A stretch of DNA of 63,040 bases from the NCBI GenBank assembly GCA_016284175.1, contig JAEEOJ010000039.1, positions 1-63,040 of the forward strand. Direction: 5' to 3'. Positions 50,384 through 59,805 of the stretch are shown piece after piece (the first letter of the stretch is position 1; each line of letters begins with the position of its first letter). The position numbers were made by a program, and so were the translations under genes. The notes under the pieces are model-generated. The model saw nothing but the letters and a program-made list of their open reading frames with translations, ran no database searches and had not been told where the DNA came from. The DNA comes from Lachnospiraceae bacterium (GTDB lineage: Bacteria > Bacillota > Clostridia > Lachnospirales > Lachnospiraceae).

Positions 50384-52117
50384 ATGGATAATAATTCTCC
50401 GAAAAAGGAAAACAAAAAAAGAATAAGCTTAAATAAGTCGGATATTATCGTATATGCGATAGTCGGAGCACTTTCCGCACTAGCCTTTATTTCGATATAC
50501 GGAGTAAAGGTAATCAATCCCGGATATGTCGACTGGCTTTTGTCAGGCGGAGACATTTCGCAGCATTACCTCGGATGGGTGGCATACAGATTCGGAGCAT
50601 GGAAGTTTCCCATAGGCTTTTTTGATACTTTGTCTTATCCGAATAATGCCAGCATTATTTTTACGGATTCGATTCCCATAGTTGCATTTTTCTTTAAGAT
50701 TTTATCGCCTATTCTCCCCAAAACCTTTCAGTATTTCGGTTTATGGGGCGTTTTGTGCTTTATACTGCAGGGAATTTTATCTGCCAGAATCATTAAGAAT
50801 TTTACGAAAAATAAAGTCGCAATAATCATCTTCGGTGTTATTTTTGCTTTTACACCGGTAATGATAAGAAGAATGTTCGCACATACGGCTCTGGCCGGAC
50901 AGTGGCTTCTTTTTATACCGCTTGAGATACTGTTTGCTCCCGAAAAATATAAAGACAATAAAAAGATTTATATTCTGATTGGATTAACAGGACTGCTTTC
51001 AGGCTCCGTTCACATGTATTACCTTCTAATGAACGGTATGATTCTGGCCGGTATATGCCTTTATGATCTTCTGGCAAACAAAAGAATAGTCAGAAGCATT
51101 ATTCTTTTAGGAGAGTTTCTTTTAACCGGAGCCGGAGCCACGGCTTTATTCGGAGGATTCGGTTCGAATATGAAGGCACAGATCTGGGGCCTCGGATATT
51201 TCAGTTTTAACCTGAATTCGTTCTTTAATCCCATGGGCTGGTCGAGAATTTTCAAGGACCTTAAGATGTATTCCCCGGGACAGGCCGAAGGCTTTGCATT
51301 TATAGGCGCAGGTTTTATATTACTGCTTGCCTTTGCGATAGTGATGTTTTTCGTTTCGGGCAAGCCTTTTGAAAAGGTTAAGAAATACAGATTTCATATT
51401 ATTGCGATTGCATTTGTATGCCTGTGCACTCTGATTGTTTCCCTGTCTCCGACGGTTACAATCGGCGAAAAAGTTCTCTTGGATCTGCATCTTCCCGCGA
51501 AGATATTTGATTTATGGTCGGTGTTCAGATCTTCGGGCAGACTCTGCTGGAATGTGGTTTATATCATCATGTTTTTAGCCGGAATAGTTGCCGTAAAATG
51601 CACGAAGAAACAGTATCTGCTTATCGCAGCGCTTGTGATTATGTCCGCTCTTCAGATTTTTGACATGAGCAAGGTGTACAAGGCAAAGTTCAAAGAGTTT
51701 AATAAAAAAAGAACCTATGTGTCCACACTGACGGAGGATATCTGGGATGCTGTCGGAAGCGACGATGAAATAAAATATGTCGTATACGGCTATGTGCTTC
51801 CGGACACTGATGACAGAACATTTCTCTTTGATTTAACCGACTGGGGCTTAAATAACGGAAAGACTTTAAACAATTATTATTTTGCCCGTTCGATTGAAGA
51901 AGAAGCGGCGGTTGTAAGAAACAGCACACTTGCTTCACCCGACAAAGAACACATGTTTATATTTGACAAACAGACTCTGCCAGAGAGCGGTGAATACAAC
52001 CTGCATTATTACGAAACCGACGGCTGCGTGATAGGGTATGTTAACGAAATACCCGGTTTTGAGGAAGCGGATATTTCGGAATTAAAAAGTATTTATGAGA
52101 TAGAAAATGCCGAATAG
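50384..52117 (+). CDS. DUF6311-type polytopic membrane protein (GT-C-like)
   Basis: 577 residues with about 11 membrane helices. The first outer loop, GDISQHYLGWVAYRFGAWKFPIG..DTLSYPNNASIIFTDSIPIVAF, has the acidic GD-x3-H-x-x-GW and FTDSIP motifs of DUF6311 proteins. These are thought to be lipid-dependent GT-C transferases. A C-terminal extracellular part (~425-577) follows. It would decorate the exported glycan outside the membrane. It starts 18 bp after the GT4 and overlaps the following membrane protein by 11 bp. Confidence 0.8.
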   Translation: MDNNSPKKENKKRISLNKSDIIVYAIVGALSALAFISIYGVKVINPGYVDWLLSGGDISQHYLGWVAYRFGAWKFPIGFFDTLSYPNNASIIFTDSIPIVAFFFKILSPILPKTFQYFGLWGVLCFILQGILSARIIKNFTKNKVAIIIFGVIFAFTPVMIRRMFAHTALAGQWLLFIPLEILFAPEKYKDNKKIYILIGLTGLLSGSVHMYYLLMNGMILAGICLYDLLANKRIVRSIILLGEFLLTGAGATALFGGFGSNMKAQIWGLGYFSFNLNSFFNPMGWSRIFKDLKMYSPGQAEGFAFIGAGFILLLAFAIVMFFVSGKPFEKVKKYRFHIIAIAFVCLCTLIVSLSPTVTIGEKVLLDLHLPAKIFDLWSVFRSSGRLCWNVVYIIMFLAGIVAVKCTKKQYLLIAALVIMSALQIFDMSKVYKAKFKEFNKKRTYVSTLTEDIWDAVGSDDEIKYVVYGYVLPDTDDRTFLFDLTDWGLNNGKTLNNYYFARSIEEEAAVVRNSTLASPDKEHMFIFDKQTLPESGEYNLHYYETDGCVIGYVNEIPGFEEADISELKSIYEIENAE

Positions 52118-54206
52118 TCTTTTGATTACAATTTTCATAATTTCGATATTGGGAAGTGCTTTTGCATTTGCTTTTATTTTTTCGAAATTTAATGAGAATA
52201 TATCTGTTATAAAATCTTTGGTATTTGGTGTTGTCGGATATTTTTTTATATATATTCTGACATCTGCGGCTCTTTTCACATTTGACTATTTTTCAATATC
52301 CAAAGCTGTTGTCTTTAGTCTGGCAACTGTTCTGGTTATACTTTCAATTTCCGTTATTGCTTCAAAAAAATTAAAGAAAATCAGGTTCGAAAAAAAAGAA
52401 TTAATAACAGTTCTTGTTATTGTTCTTTTTTCTTTTTTGATTACAGGAAGCAAGTTCGGATTTTTCGGGATGGGTCAGGATCAGGGAGTGTACCAGACCA
52501 AAGCCATAGAATTAATCTATGAAAACAATTCGAATGTACTTAATTTCGATTATGCACTAAAGGCTTTAAATGAACCGTCGGATTACAAATATTTCCGAGA
52601 TAAAGTGAAATTACTCCAGGGTTATTATCTTGTGGGGCAGACAGAACCGTTTTATGCGGATGACAATGCTGGCGGAGAAACGGGGCTTGAAGGAATATAT
52701 CACGGCTTGCCGACATGGCCTGCCATACTGGCACTTTTCGGAAGGATGTTCGGTGTATCCCATATGCAGGATTGTCAGACGGTATTTTTCATATGTTTCC
52801 TGATGCTGACATTCTATATACTGGAGAATTTCAGAATTAAAATACTCTATGAAGCCATAGCTTTGTCTATTCTTGGAACCACGCCATTGATGGTATGGGT
52901 ATCCAAATCGGCACTGACCGAAATGTTTCTTGCTGTAATTATGGCTTTCTTTGTGTATCTTTTGTGCAACGAAAAAAGAGATGCTGCATTATTCTTATGG
53001 GTTCCGGTGGCTGTATTCTCGTTTTATCATGTTTCAGCATATACTTTGATGCCTCTGTTTGTGATTTGCGGATTGCTGAATGAACTGCGGGATAAAAGAA
53101 AGAGAGCTGTATTTGCCACACTTTTGATGTTACCCGTATATCTTGCGGGATTTCTGTTCTCAATCAGAATGGCATCTTTATATACGATACACAATTATCT
53201 GCAGCCGTTAAGAAGGCTGTCAAAAAATGTTCTGGATAAACTGTCAGGAGATAACGAACTGACATTAGCTGTTATTATAGCAGTTTCTGCTTGTTTCCTA
53301 TCAGTGCTTATTATTTCGCTGCTGTTTAAAATCTCAGCAATTAAGAAACTCATTGAAAAAGCAAAGAGCAATAGAGGATTAATTATAAAGATCGTTTCGC
53401 TGATTGTTACTGTGCTTGCCATTTTCATATGTGGAAAGATACTTAATGGTAATTTTAGTGATCCAAGAACGAATTTAACCGCGGTATCCCTGGCAACGGG
53501 AATTATAAGCGTTCCCCTGATATTCGCAGGTTTGGTATTTATACGAAGAGATAGAATAATCGGCACTCCGATGATTTATATATATGTTACTTTTATGTAT
53601 ATGATGATATGGACCGTTTTCTTAAGACCGAAGATATCACACTTTTACTATTACGGAAGGTATGATGTTCCGTTTTTAATGATATTTGTTGTATTCCTGT
53701 TTGTTTTATACAGGGATTTCGAAAAAACTGAGTGGATTCCTGCGGTTTGTGTATCTTCGGTGATACTGTATCTTAATTATGATGTCGTAATGATTAAGAC
53801 TCCGGATGATACCAAATTGCCGTGGGATGTTGTTGAGGCGGAACTAAAACAGGAGAGACTGCCCAACAGTGCCGTTATTCTGGAAGCTGACACCGAAACG
53901 CTTCTGGAATGGATGCTTATTTTAAAGGCATCCGGTGAGGAGGTGTATCCGTATGATGGTGACCTGAATACCCAGAGCGACATACTGTCACAGTACTATG
54001 ATAATGTATATTTCTTTTACGAAGATAACGGGGATTTTGATATTACTGCTATTACCGAAAAAGATTATAAACCTTTATATTATTATTCGTTTGTCCATAG
54101 TGAGGATATGGTAAACGGTACCAAAACCTGGATTGGATACCCGGAATATTTTTATAATGAAACATATTATACATATATATATTTATATTCTGTGGATGAT
54201 ATATAA
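52107..54206 (+). CDS. Large polytopic membrane protein, GT-C-like
   Basis: 699 residues with about 13 membrane helices and an extracellular C-terminus of ~170 residues. FGMGQDQGVYQTKAIELIYENN (about 122-143) is a GT-C-like first loop with the D-Q-G-x-Y acidic motif. A second loop (TEPFYADDNAGGETGLEGIYHGLPTWPAILALFGRMFG) faces outside. I do not recognise a named family. By position and topology it probably uses a polyprenyl-phosphate sugar, perhaps made by the DPM1-like enzyme encoded next. It is AT-richer than the genes before it. Confidence 0.72.
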   Translation: MPNSLLITIFIISILGSAFAFAFIFSKFNENISVIKSLVFGVVGYFFIYILTSAALFTFDYFSISKAVVFSLATVLVILSISVIASKKLKKIRFEKKELITVLVIVLFSFLITGSKFGFFGMGQDQGVYQTKAIELIYENNSNVLNFDYALKALNEPSDYKYFRDKVKLLQGYYLVGQTEPFYADDNAGGETGLEGIYHGLPTWPAILALFGRMFGVSHMQDCQTVFFICFLMLTFYILENFRIKILYEAIALSILGTTPLMVWVSKSALTEMFLAVIMAFFVYLLCNEKRDAALFLWVPVAVFSFYHVSAYTLMPLFVICGLLNELRDKRKRAVFATLLMLPVYLAGFLFSIRMASLYTIHNYLQPLRRLSKNVLDKLSGDNELTLAVIIAVSACFLSVLIISLLFKISAIKKLIEKAKSNRGLIIKIVSLIVTVLAIFICGKILNGNFSDPRTNLTAVSLATGIISVPLIFAGLVFIRRDRIIGTPMIYIYVTFMYMMIWTVFLRPKISHFYYYGRYDVPFLMIFVVFLFVLYRDFEKTEWIPAVCVSSVILYLNYDVVMIKTPDDTKLPWDVVEAELKQERLPNSAVILEADTETLLEWMLILKASGEEVYPYDGDLNTQSDILSQYYDNVYFFYEDNGDFDITAITEKDYKPLYYYSFVHSEDMVNGTKTWIGYPEYFYNETYYTYIYLYSVDDI

Positions 54207-54250
54207 TTTATTATGTGTAATAATACGGGAGTTTTTCTAAAATTTGTAGA

Positions 54251-54280
54251 TTTACAAGAAATTTAAAATAATGTTAAAAT
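54251..54280 (+). promoter_or_regulatory. Promoter of the DPM1-like glycosyltransferase gene
   Basis: TTTACA (54251-54256), an 18-nt spacer and TAAAAT (54275-54280). It lies 33 bp before the ATG. Confidence 0.65.
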
Positions 54281-54312
54281 AAAATGTCAAAGCATGTGAA
54301 GAGGAAACAAAT

Positions 54313-55293
54313 ATGAAACTGATAATTCAAATCCCGTGCTACAATGAGGCTGAAACACTGGAGATTGCCTTAAATGATTTACCGAAGCATATAGATGGGA
54401 TAGATGAAATCGAATATCTGATTATTAACGACGGAAGTAAGGATAATACGGTTGAAGTTGCCAAAAATTGGGGAGTTCATTATGTTGTTAATTTCAAGAA
54501 GAACAAAGGCCTTGCCAAAGGCTTTATGGCCGGTATTGATGCCTGTCTTTTAAACGGTGCTGATATTATTGTTAATACAGATGCAGATAATCAGTATTGC
54601 GGAGATGACATTGAAACAATTGTGCGCCCTATTCTGGAAGGTAAAGCGGATATAGTTATAGGGGAACGACCTATAGATAAAACAGAACATTTTTCGTGGC
54701 TTAAGAAAAAACTTCAGCACTTTGGAAGCTGGGTTGTTAGAAGAGCGTCAGGAACAGATATACCCGATGCTCCTTCCGGATTCAGAGCTTACAGCAGGGA
54801 AGCTGCATTGCAACTCAATGTAATTAATGAATATACATACACTTTGGAACAGATAGTTCAGGCCGGAAGGACAAGTATTCCCATTATGTCCGTCCCCATC
54901 AGGACGAACGCTGAACTCAGGCCTTCAAGACTGTTTCACAGTATGTTTGGATATGTAAAAAAATCGATGGTCACGATTATCAGAGCATATCTTATGTACA
55001 GACCGATGAGATTTTTTATAAGCCTTGGAATTATCCCTTTCGTAATCGGGTTTGCATTGGGTGTTCGATATATAGTTTTCATTTTTATGGGCAGAGGAAA
55101 CGGTAATATTCAGTCTCTGATTTTATGCAGTCTGCTTATAATGATTGCGGTTATGATTTGGGTCCTTGGTATGATGGCAGATGTAATATCGGCAAACAGA
55201 AAAATATCACAGGATATTCAGAAGAGGACAAGAGACATAGATTACAGACTTGCTTGGATTGAAAAGAACATAAAAGAAAAAGACAAAGAATAA
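54313..55293 (+). CDS. Polyprenyl-phosphate glycosyltransferase (DPM1/ArnC-like GT2)
   Basis: 326 residues. IIQIPCYNEAETLEIAL, YLIINDGSKDNT and NTDADNQYCGDDI (DxD) form the GT2 core. SWLKKKLQHFGSWVVRRASGTDIPDAPSGFRAYSREAAL is the DPM1/GtrB lipid-acceptor region. Two C-terminal membrane helices (~236-262 and 270-295) follow. It should load a hexose onto polyprenyl phosphate on the inner face, providing the donor for the GT-C-like proteins at 50384, 52107 and 61821. It has its own promoter and GAGG upstream. Confidence 0.9.
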   Translation: MKLIIQIPCYNEAETLEIALNDLPKHIDGIDEIEYLIINDGSKDNTVEVAKNWGVHYVVNFKKNKGLAKGFMAGIDACLLNGADIIVNTDADNQYCGDDIETIVRPILEGKADIVIGERPIDKTEHFSWLKKKLQHFGSWVVRRASGTDIPDAPSGFRAYSREAALQLNVINEYTYTLEQIVQAGRTSIPIMSVPIRTNAELRPSRLFHSMFGYVKKSMVTIIRAYLMYRPMRFFISLGIIPFVIGFALGVRYIVFIFMGRGNGNIQSLILCSLLIMIAVMIWVLGMMADVISANRKISQDIQKRTRDIDYRLAWIEKNIKEKDKE

Positions 55294-55300
55294 ATGTATC

Positions 55301-55358
55301 GTACTGATACCTGCATAGGCGATGGACAATTCGCCTGCCTGCGATTGAAAAGCAGTAC
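55301..55358 (+). other. Nested inverted repeat in the leader of the exported-protein cluster
   Basis: The outer arms GTACTG (55301-55306) and CAGTAC (55353-55358) enclose AGGCGA (55317-55322) and TCGCCT (55331-55336). CTTTT follows, so it may terminate the glycosyltransferase mRNA or act as an RNA leader element. It does not match a riboswitch I know. Confidence 0.45.
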
Positions 55359-55446
55359 CTTTTAAATTGTGATTGATTGGATATTTTTGGATATCCAAAC
55401 GATAGAAACAAAAATTGGGATTAATGTCGTAAAAGGAGGAAACATT

Positions 55447-56187
55447 ATGAAACAAGGGAAAGTTATGTTTTTGGGAATATTCAGCTTATTGCTTATGGCA
55501 TTTATAGCATTTATTCCCATGCGTGCCAATGCCGCAACCATTGAAAACGGACAAACTGTAGTACTTCAGCAATATGGAAAGCAATTCTACAAATTCACAC
55601 TGGAAGATGATTCACTGGTTCAGATTTACTGGGCTAGGAATAATTCGAAAGCGTGTGACTTTAATATTTTTACTGATAAAGACAAGGTACCGGAGAATTA
55701 TTTAAGATGGGTGAACCTTAATAGTAATAAGACAGGCAGGGAATTTATTGCCATGCGAAAAGGAACCTATTATGTCGAAATGTATGAAGTGAGTGAAACT
55801 CCTACCACAACGGTCAGGATTAACTGGACATCGGCAGAAAAATATGATAAGGGAAATTATTCGCCGAAGACAGCTCTGCCGTTAGAGGCAGATACGACTG
55901 TACGTATTGCACAGGTAGGTCAATACAGTTATATGCGTTGGTACAAAATCAAGGTGACAAAAGCACATAAGATTGAGTTTACTGAGGATTATGATTATAT
56001 TTATGCTCTTAATGTTTATTCAAGTGACTTTAGGGATTTGGGGGAGCAGTATGGCTTTACTATGAGTTTGGACAGAAAGAGAAAAACCTTAGAAAAAAAA
56101 CTCGCAGTGGGAACATATTATATTTGTGTGTATATGTATGATCCTAATTCGAAAATAGGTGGCGCTTCAGCCTTTAAATGGAATTAA
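55447..56187 (+). CDS. Sec-exported two-unit PPC-like protein, paralogue 1
   Basis: 246 residues from ATG 55447, which has AAAGGAGG upstream. The signal peptide MKQGKVMFLGIFSLLLMAFI..RANA is cleaved near ANA-A. The mature protein has two similar beta units: unit 1 with FYKFTLEDDSLVQIYW and KGTYYVEMYE; unit 2 with YMRWYKIKVTKAHK and AVGTYYICVYM. This matches the pattern of bacterial pre-peptidase C-terminal (PPC) domains. No cell-wall anchor, SLH or transmembrane segment. Very similar to paralogue 2 up to about residue 170, then divergent. Role unknown; surface-glycan binding is the favoured guess. Confidence 0.8.
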   Translation: MKQGKVMFLGIFSLLLMAFIAFIPMRANAATIENGQTVVLQQYGKQFYKFTLEDDSLVQIYWARNNSKACDFNIFTDKDKVPENYLRWVNLNSNKTGREFIAMRKGTYYVEMYEVSETPTTTVRINWTSAEKYDKGNYSPKTALPLEADTTVRIAQVGQYSYMRWYKIKVTKAHKIEFTEDYDYIYALNVYSSDFRDLGEQYGFTMSLDRKRKTLEKKLAVGTYYICVYMYDPNSKIGGASAFKWN

Positions 56188-56265
56188 TTGTTTTAATCTT
56201 GGATAATTGACCTGTGTTAGAAGGAAATCATTGTATTTTTGATAGTTTATAAAATGGAGATTATT

Positions 56266-57009
56266 ATGAAACAAATAAAAATATTGTTTTTTGGGTTATT
56301 TAGCATGCTGCTTATGGCATTTATAGCATTTATTCCTATGCGTGCCAACGCGGCAACTATTGAAAACGGACAAACTGTTGTACTGCAGGAATATGGAAAG
56401 CAATTCTACAAATTCACATTGGAAGATGATTCACTGGTTCAGATTTACTGGGCTAGGAACAATTCGAAATCGTGTGACTTCAATATTTTTACTGATAAAG
56501 ATAAGTTAATGGAGCATTATTTAAGATGGGTGAACCTTAATAGTAATAAGACAGGCAGGGTATTTATGGCCTTAAAAAAAGGAACCTATTATGTCGAAAT
56601 GTATGAAGTGAGTGAGACTCCTACAACAACGGTCAGGATTAACTGGACATCGGCAGAAAAATACGATAAGAGAAATTATTCTGCGAAGACTGCTCAGCTG
56701 TTAGAGGCAGATACGACTGTACGTGTTGCACAGGTAGGCCAATACAGTTATATGCGTTGGTACAAAATCAAAGTGACCAAAGCGCATAAGGTTACGATAA
56801 CTGAGACGTATGGTGCTCCTCTTTATCTTTTTACTATTTATTCAAGTGACTTTAGAGATTTGGGAGATATGTATAATTGGACATTTAGTTCGGATGGAAC
56901 GGAAAGGACCTTAGATAAAAAACTCGCTGTAGGAACATATTATATTGTAATGCGGAATCAAGATTATACTTCGAAGATGGGAACCGCCGCATCCTTTAAA
57001 TGGAATTAA
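56266..57009 (+). CDS. Sec-exported two-unit PPC-like protein, paralogue 2
   Basis: 247 residues. ATG 56266 has ATGGAG upstream; a longer frame to 56239 lacks a ribosome site. Signal peptide as in paralogue 1. The mature part is nearly identical to paralogue 1 (ATIENGQTVVLQ, YGKQFYKFTLEDDSLVQIYWARNN) except in two segments: FTDKDKLMEHY with FMALK, and the second-unit strands after KAHK (VTITETYGAPLYLFTIYSS). The final FKWN is kept. The 79-bp gap before it shares ATTGACCTGTGTT with the gap before paralogue 3, so the unit duplicated with its leader. Confidence 0.8.
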   Translation: MKQIKILFFGLFSMLLMAFIAFIPMRANAATIENGQTVVLQEYGKQFYKFTLEDDSLVQIYWARNNSKSCDFNIFTDKDKLMEHYLRWVNLNSNKTGRVFMALKKGTYYVEMYEVSETPTTTVRINWTSAEKYDKRNYSAKTAQLLEADTTVRVAQVGQYSYMRWYKIKVTKAHKVTITETYGAPLYLFTIYSSDFRDLGDMYNWTFSSDGTERTLDKKLAVGTYYIVMRNQDYTSKMGTAASFKWN

Positions 57010-57086
57010 TTGTTACAATCCCGATAAATTGACCTGTGTTTAAGAACATCATTAAAATTTTTGAGTATATAAAATGGAGATATTAT

Positions 57087-57809
57087 ATGAAACAGATTAA
57101 AATCATGTTTTTGGGAATATTCAGTTTATTGCTTATGGCATTTATAGCTTTTATTCCCATGCATACCCAGGCGGCTACAATCACGAATGGGCAAACCGTG
57201 AAATTGTTAAATCAGGGAAAACAGTTTTATAAATTTACGCTTGAAGATGATGCTCTGGTTCAATTTCAATGGATTAACAATGCCGACAATGAAGCTTGTT
57301 GTTATATATATACTAATAAGACAAGATCTAATACATTGAAGGCTTTTTTTATAAAAAATAAATCAGGAAGGCTATTTTTGGCCATGAAAAAAGGTACGTA
57401 TTATCTTGATTTATATGACGATTACAATCCGACCACTAAGGTAACTGTTAACTGGACTCCGGCATCAAAATATGATAAGGGCAATTTTAATGCCAGAACC
57501 GCTCAGAACCTTGAACCTGATGTTTTAGTACGTGTACCTCAGGTGGGATTTTATAGTTATTACCGTTGGTACAAAATTAAAGTTACTAGGGCTCATAAAA
57601 TAACCATAACTTTGCCGTACGGCCCTCAGAGCAAGGTTTTTCTTGTTACATCAAAATATGATAGCTCTATAAGCAGCTTTCTCATTGGAACGGATGAACA
57701 AAGTAAGACTACAACGACGAAATTGGCTGTAGGAACATATTATATTCTGGTTATGCCGGCTTCACCTGATTCCCAAATAGGCGACGCTATTTCTTTTAAA
57801 TGGAAATGA
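57087..57809 (+). CDS. Sec-exported two-unit PPC-like protein, paralogue 3
   Basis: 240 residues from ATG 57087 (ATGGAG upstream). The signal peptide ends HTQA-A. The mature start ATITNGQTVKLLNQGKQFYKF is shared with paralogue 4 rather than 1 and 2. Unit 1 closes with KKGTYYLDLYDD and unit 2 with AVGTYYILVM. The second unit has a distinct strand set (ITITLPYGPQSKVFLVTSKYD). A signal, two beta units and the final FKWK are the only features. No catalytic residues are conserved across the family. Confidence 0.8.
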   Translation: MKQIKIMFLGIFSLLLMAFIAFIPMHTQAATITNGQTVKLLNQGKQFYKFTLEDDALVQFQWINNADNEACCYIYTNKTRSNTLKAFFIKNKSGRLFLAMKKGTYYLDLYDDYNPTTKVTVNWTPASKYDKGNFNARTAQNLEPDVLVRVPQVGFYSYYRWYKIKVTRAHKITITLPYGPQSKVFLVTSKYDSSISSFLIGTDEQSKTTTTKLAVGTYYILVMPASPDSQIGDAISFKWK

Positions 57810-57877
57810 ATTATAGTCTGTTTTTAAATAAGAAAAAGCAGAATGAGTTAAATACCAAATTCGTAAGGAGATTATAG

Positions 57878-58618
57878 ATGATGAAAGTTTTAAAAACGGT
57901 TGTTTTAGCCTTTGTCGGTATTATTTTAGCAGCATTTATAGCCTTCATTCCTATGAAGACCCAGGCAGCGACAATCACGAATGGGCAAACCGTAAAATTG
58001 TTAAATCAGGGAAAACAGTTTTATAAATTTACGCTTGAAGATGATGCTTTGGTTCAAATTAAATGGATTAATAATGCTAACGATAAAGCTCAATGCATAA
58101 TATATGATAGTAAGACAAGAAATATAACATTGGTAAGTAATTTTGTGAAAGGAAAATCCGGAAGACAATTTTTGGCCTTGAAAAAAGGAACGTATTATCT
58201 TGATCTGTTTGATGATTCAACTGCTCCGAGCACAAAGATTACTATTAATTGGACACCGGCATCAAAATATGATACGAATAATTATACTGCAAAAAAAGCC
58301 CAGCTGGTGAGCCAGGATACTGTTGTGCGTATTCCGCAGGTTCACAATCATGATTATATGCGTTGGTATAAAATTAAGGTTACCAGAGCTCATATAGTCA
58401 CGTTAACGAAACTTTATGATTATAATGGTTATGGTTATTATTTAAATAACATAAGTATTTATTCATCTAACCTGGATAAAGTAGGTTATACTTATGATTA
58501 CAATGCTAATACTATTACAACAACAAAAAAACTTGCCGTGGGAACATATTATATTTCGGTTGGAATGATTGATCCATACGCTCCGGTAGGGGAAGCTCTG
58601 GCTTTTAAATGGAATTAA
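57878..58618 (+). CDS. Sec-exported two-unit PPC-like protein, paralogue 4
   Basis: 246 residues with the double start ATGATG and AAGGAG upstream. Its signal peptide (MMKVLKTVVLAFVGIILAAFIAFIPMKTQA) differs from those of paralogues 1-3 while the mature N-terminus matches paralogue 3, so signal and mature parts have evolved separately. It contains FYKFTLEDDALVQIKW, KKGTYYLDLFDD, YMRWYKIKVTRAH and AVGTYYISVGM, ending FKWN. A strong hairpin lies after it and ends the tandem run of four. Confidence 0.8.
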   Translation: MMKVLKTVVLAFVGIILAAFIAFIPMKTQAATITNGQTVKLLNQGKQFYKFTLEDDALVQIKWINNANDKAQCIIYDSKTRNITLVSNFVKGKSGRQFLALKKGTYYLDLFDDSTAPSTKITINWTPASKYDTNNYTAKKAQLVSQDTVVRIPQVHNHDYMRWYKIKVTRAHIVTLTKLYDYNGYGYYLNNISIYSSNLDKVGYTYDYNANTITTTKKLAVGTYYISVGMIDPYAPVGEALAFKWN

Positions 58619-58666
58619 TTGAACTTTTTAAAATAGTTAATGAGAAAATTTAATATTCGATAATGT

Positions 58667-58699
58667 CAACTTACCACACTTTCTGAGTGTGGTAAGTTG
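58667..58699 (+). terminator. Long hairpin after the tandem exported-protein genes
   Basis: A perfect 14-bp stem CAACTTACCACACT / AGTGTGGTAAGTTG with a 5-nt loop. No T-tract follows, so it may be an mRNA-stabilising or attenuating hairpin rather than a classical terminator. Confidence 0.6.
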
Positions 58700-58731
58700 A
58701 TGTTACGACAAAAATACGGTCGCATGAAATT

Positions 58732-59721
58732 ATGCAGAAAACAACAGATTTAGTTAAAGATAAAACAGTATTATTTATTACAACAAAAAATATTGATTAT
58801 ATAAGAAATACTCAGGAAATAAGATTGCTAAAAGAATACTCAGAGAGCGTGGATCTTATATATTCAGATAAAAAGAATAATCCTTTTCGCATTCTGGATG
58901 TATTTGGAAAAATTCTAATAAGGAAAATGAATAAATATGATATAGTATTCGTTGGCTTTGAACCTCAGTTCGTTGTTCCGTTCGTTGGAAAAAAATTTAA
59001 GAACAATACCCTGAGTATAGATTTTTTTATTTCTGTCTATGACACGCTGATTTGTGACAGAAAAAAATTCAAAGATGGCGGATTAGTATCGAAAATATGC
59101 CGTTGGATGGATATAAAGACTCTTGAGGCGGCAGAACATGTTATTACCGACACCAGGGCTCATGCAGATTTTTTCATAAAAGAATTTGGCGGAGAGGAAG
59201 AAAGATTTGAAACCATTTACCTGGAAGCCGATTCTTCTATATATTACCCTAGAGAACAGAAAAAAACTCCTGAAATGAAAGATAAATTTACGGTTCTTTA
59301 TTTTGGAAGTATCCTTCCGCTTCAGGGAGTGGATGTGGTTTTGGATGCTATCCGCGAATTAAATAACCGTCCGGAAATTTATTTTGATATTATAGGTCCG
59401 ATTCCGAAGCAATTAAACAAACCGATTCAGGATAATGTCAGCTATACTACATGGCTTTCGCAGGAAGAACTTGCAGAGCATATAGCTGCTTCAGACTTAT
59501 GTCTGGCCGGCCATTTTTGTAAAGATATAGAAAAAGCCGGACGGACAATACCCGGCAAAGCTTATATATACGAAATGATGGGCAAAAAAATGATACTTGG
59601 GGACGGAGAAGCCAATCACGAATTGTTTAAGGCTGATGAAAATCATTATTTTGTGGAAAGAGGAAATGCGAAGAATTTAGCAGGTCTGATACTTGAAATA
59701 ACTGAAAAGAATAAGAATTAA
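58732..59721 (+). CDS. Family 4-like glycosyltransferase
   Basis: 329 residues. KTVLFITTKNIDYIRNTQEIRLLKEY opens a GT-B N-domain without the usual glycine-rich loop. The C-domain has FTVLYFGSILPLQGVDVVLDAI and YEMMGKKMILGDGEANHELF (E-x7-E replaced by a shorter acidic stretch). The ribosome site is weak and the gene lies between paralogues 4 and 5 of the exported family. It may add a sugar needed for the display or target of that family, but only position supports this. Confidence 0.75.
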   Translation: MQKTTDLVKDKTVLFITTKNIDYIRNTQEIRLLKEYSESVDLIYSDKKNNPFRILDVFGKILIRKMNKYDIVFVGFEPQFVVPFVGKKFKNNTLSIDFFISVYDTLICDRKKFKDGGLVSKICRWMDIKTLEAAEHVITDTRAHADFFIKEFGGEEERFETIYLEADSSIYYPREQKKTPEMKDKFTVLYFGSILPLQGVDVVLDAIRELNNRPEIYFDIIGPIPKQLNKPIQDNVSYTTWLSQEELAEHIAASDLCLAGHFCKDIEKAGRTIPGKAYIYEMMGKKMILGDGEANHELFKADENHYFVERGNAKNLAGLILEITEKNKN

Positions 59722-59727
59722 ATTGTT

Positions 59728-59756
59728 TTGCAAAATAAAATAATATATGTTACTAT
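59728..59756 (+). promoter_or_regulatory. Promoter of exported paralogue 5
   Basis: TTGCAA (59728-59733), a 17-nt spacer and TACTAT (59751-59756), giving a leader of about 45 nt. Confidence 0.65.
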
Positions 59757-59805
59757 AAAAATACCCTTGAAACAGCAAATAGTAATTTATGAAAGGAATG
59801 AGAAA

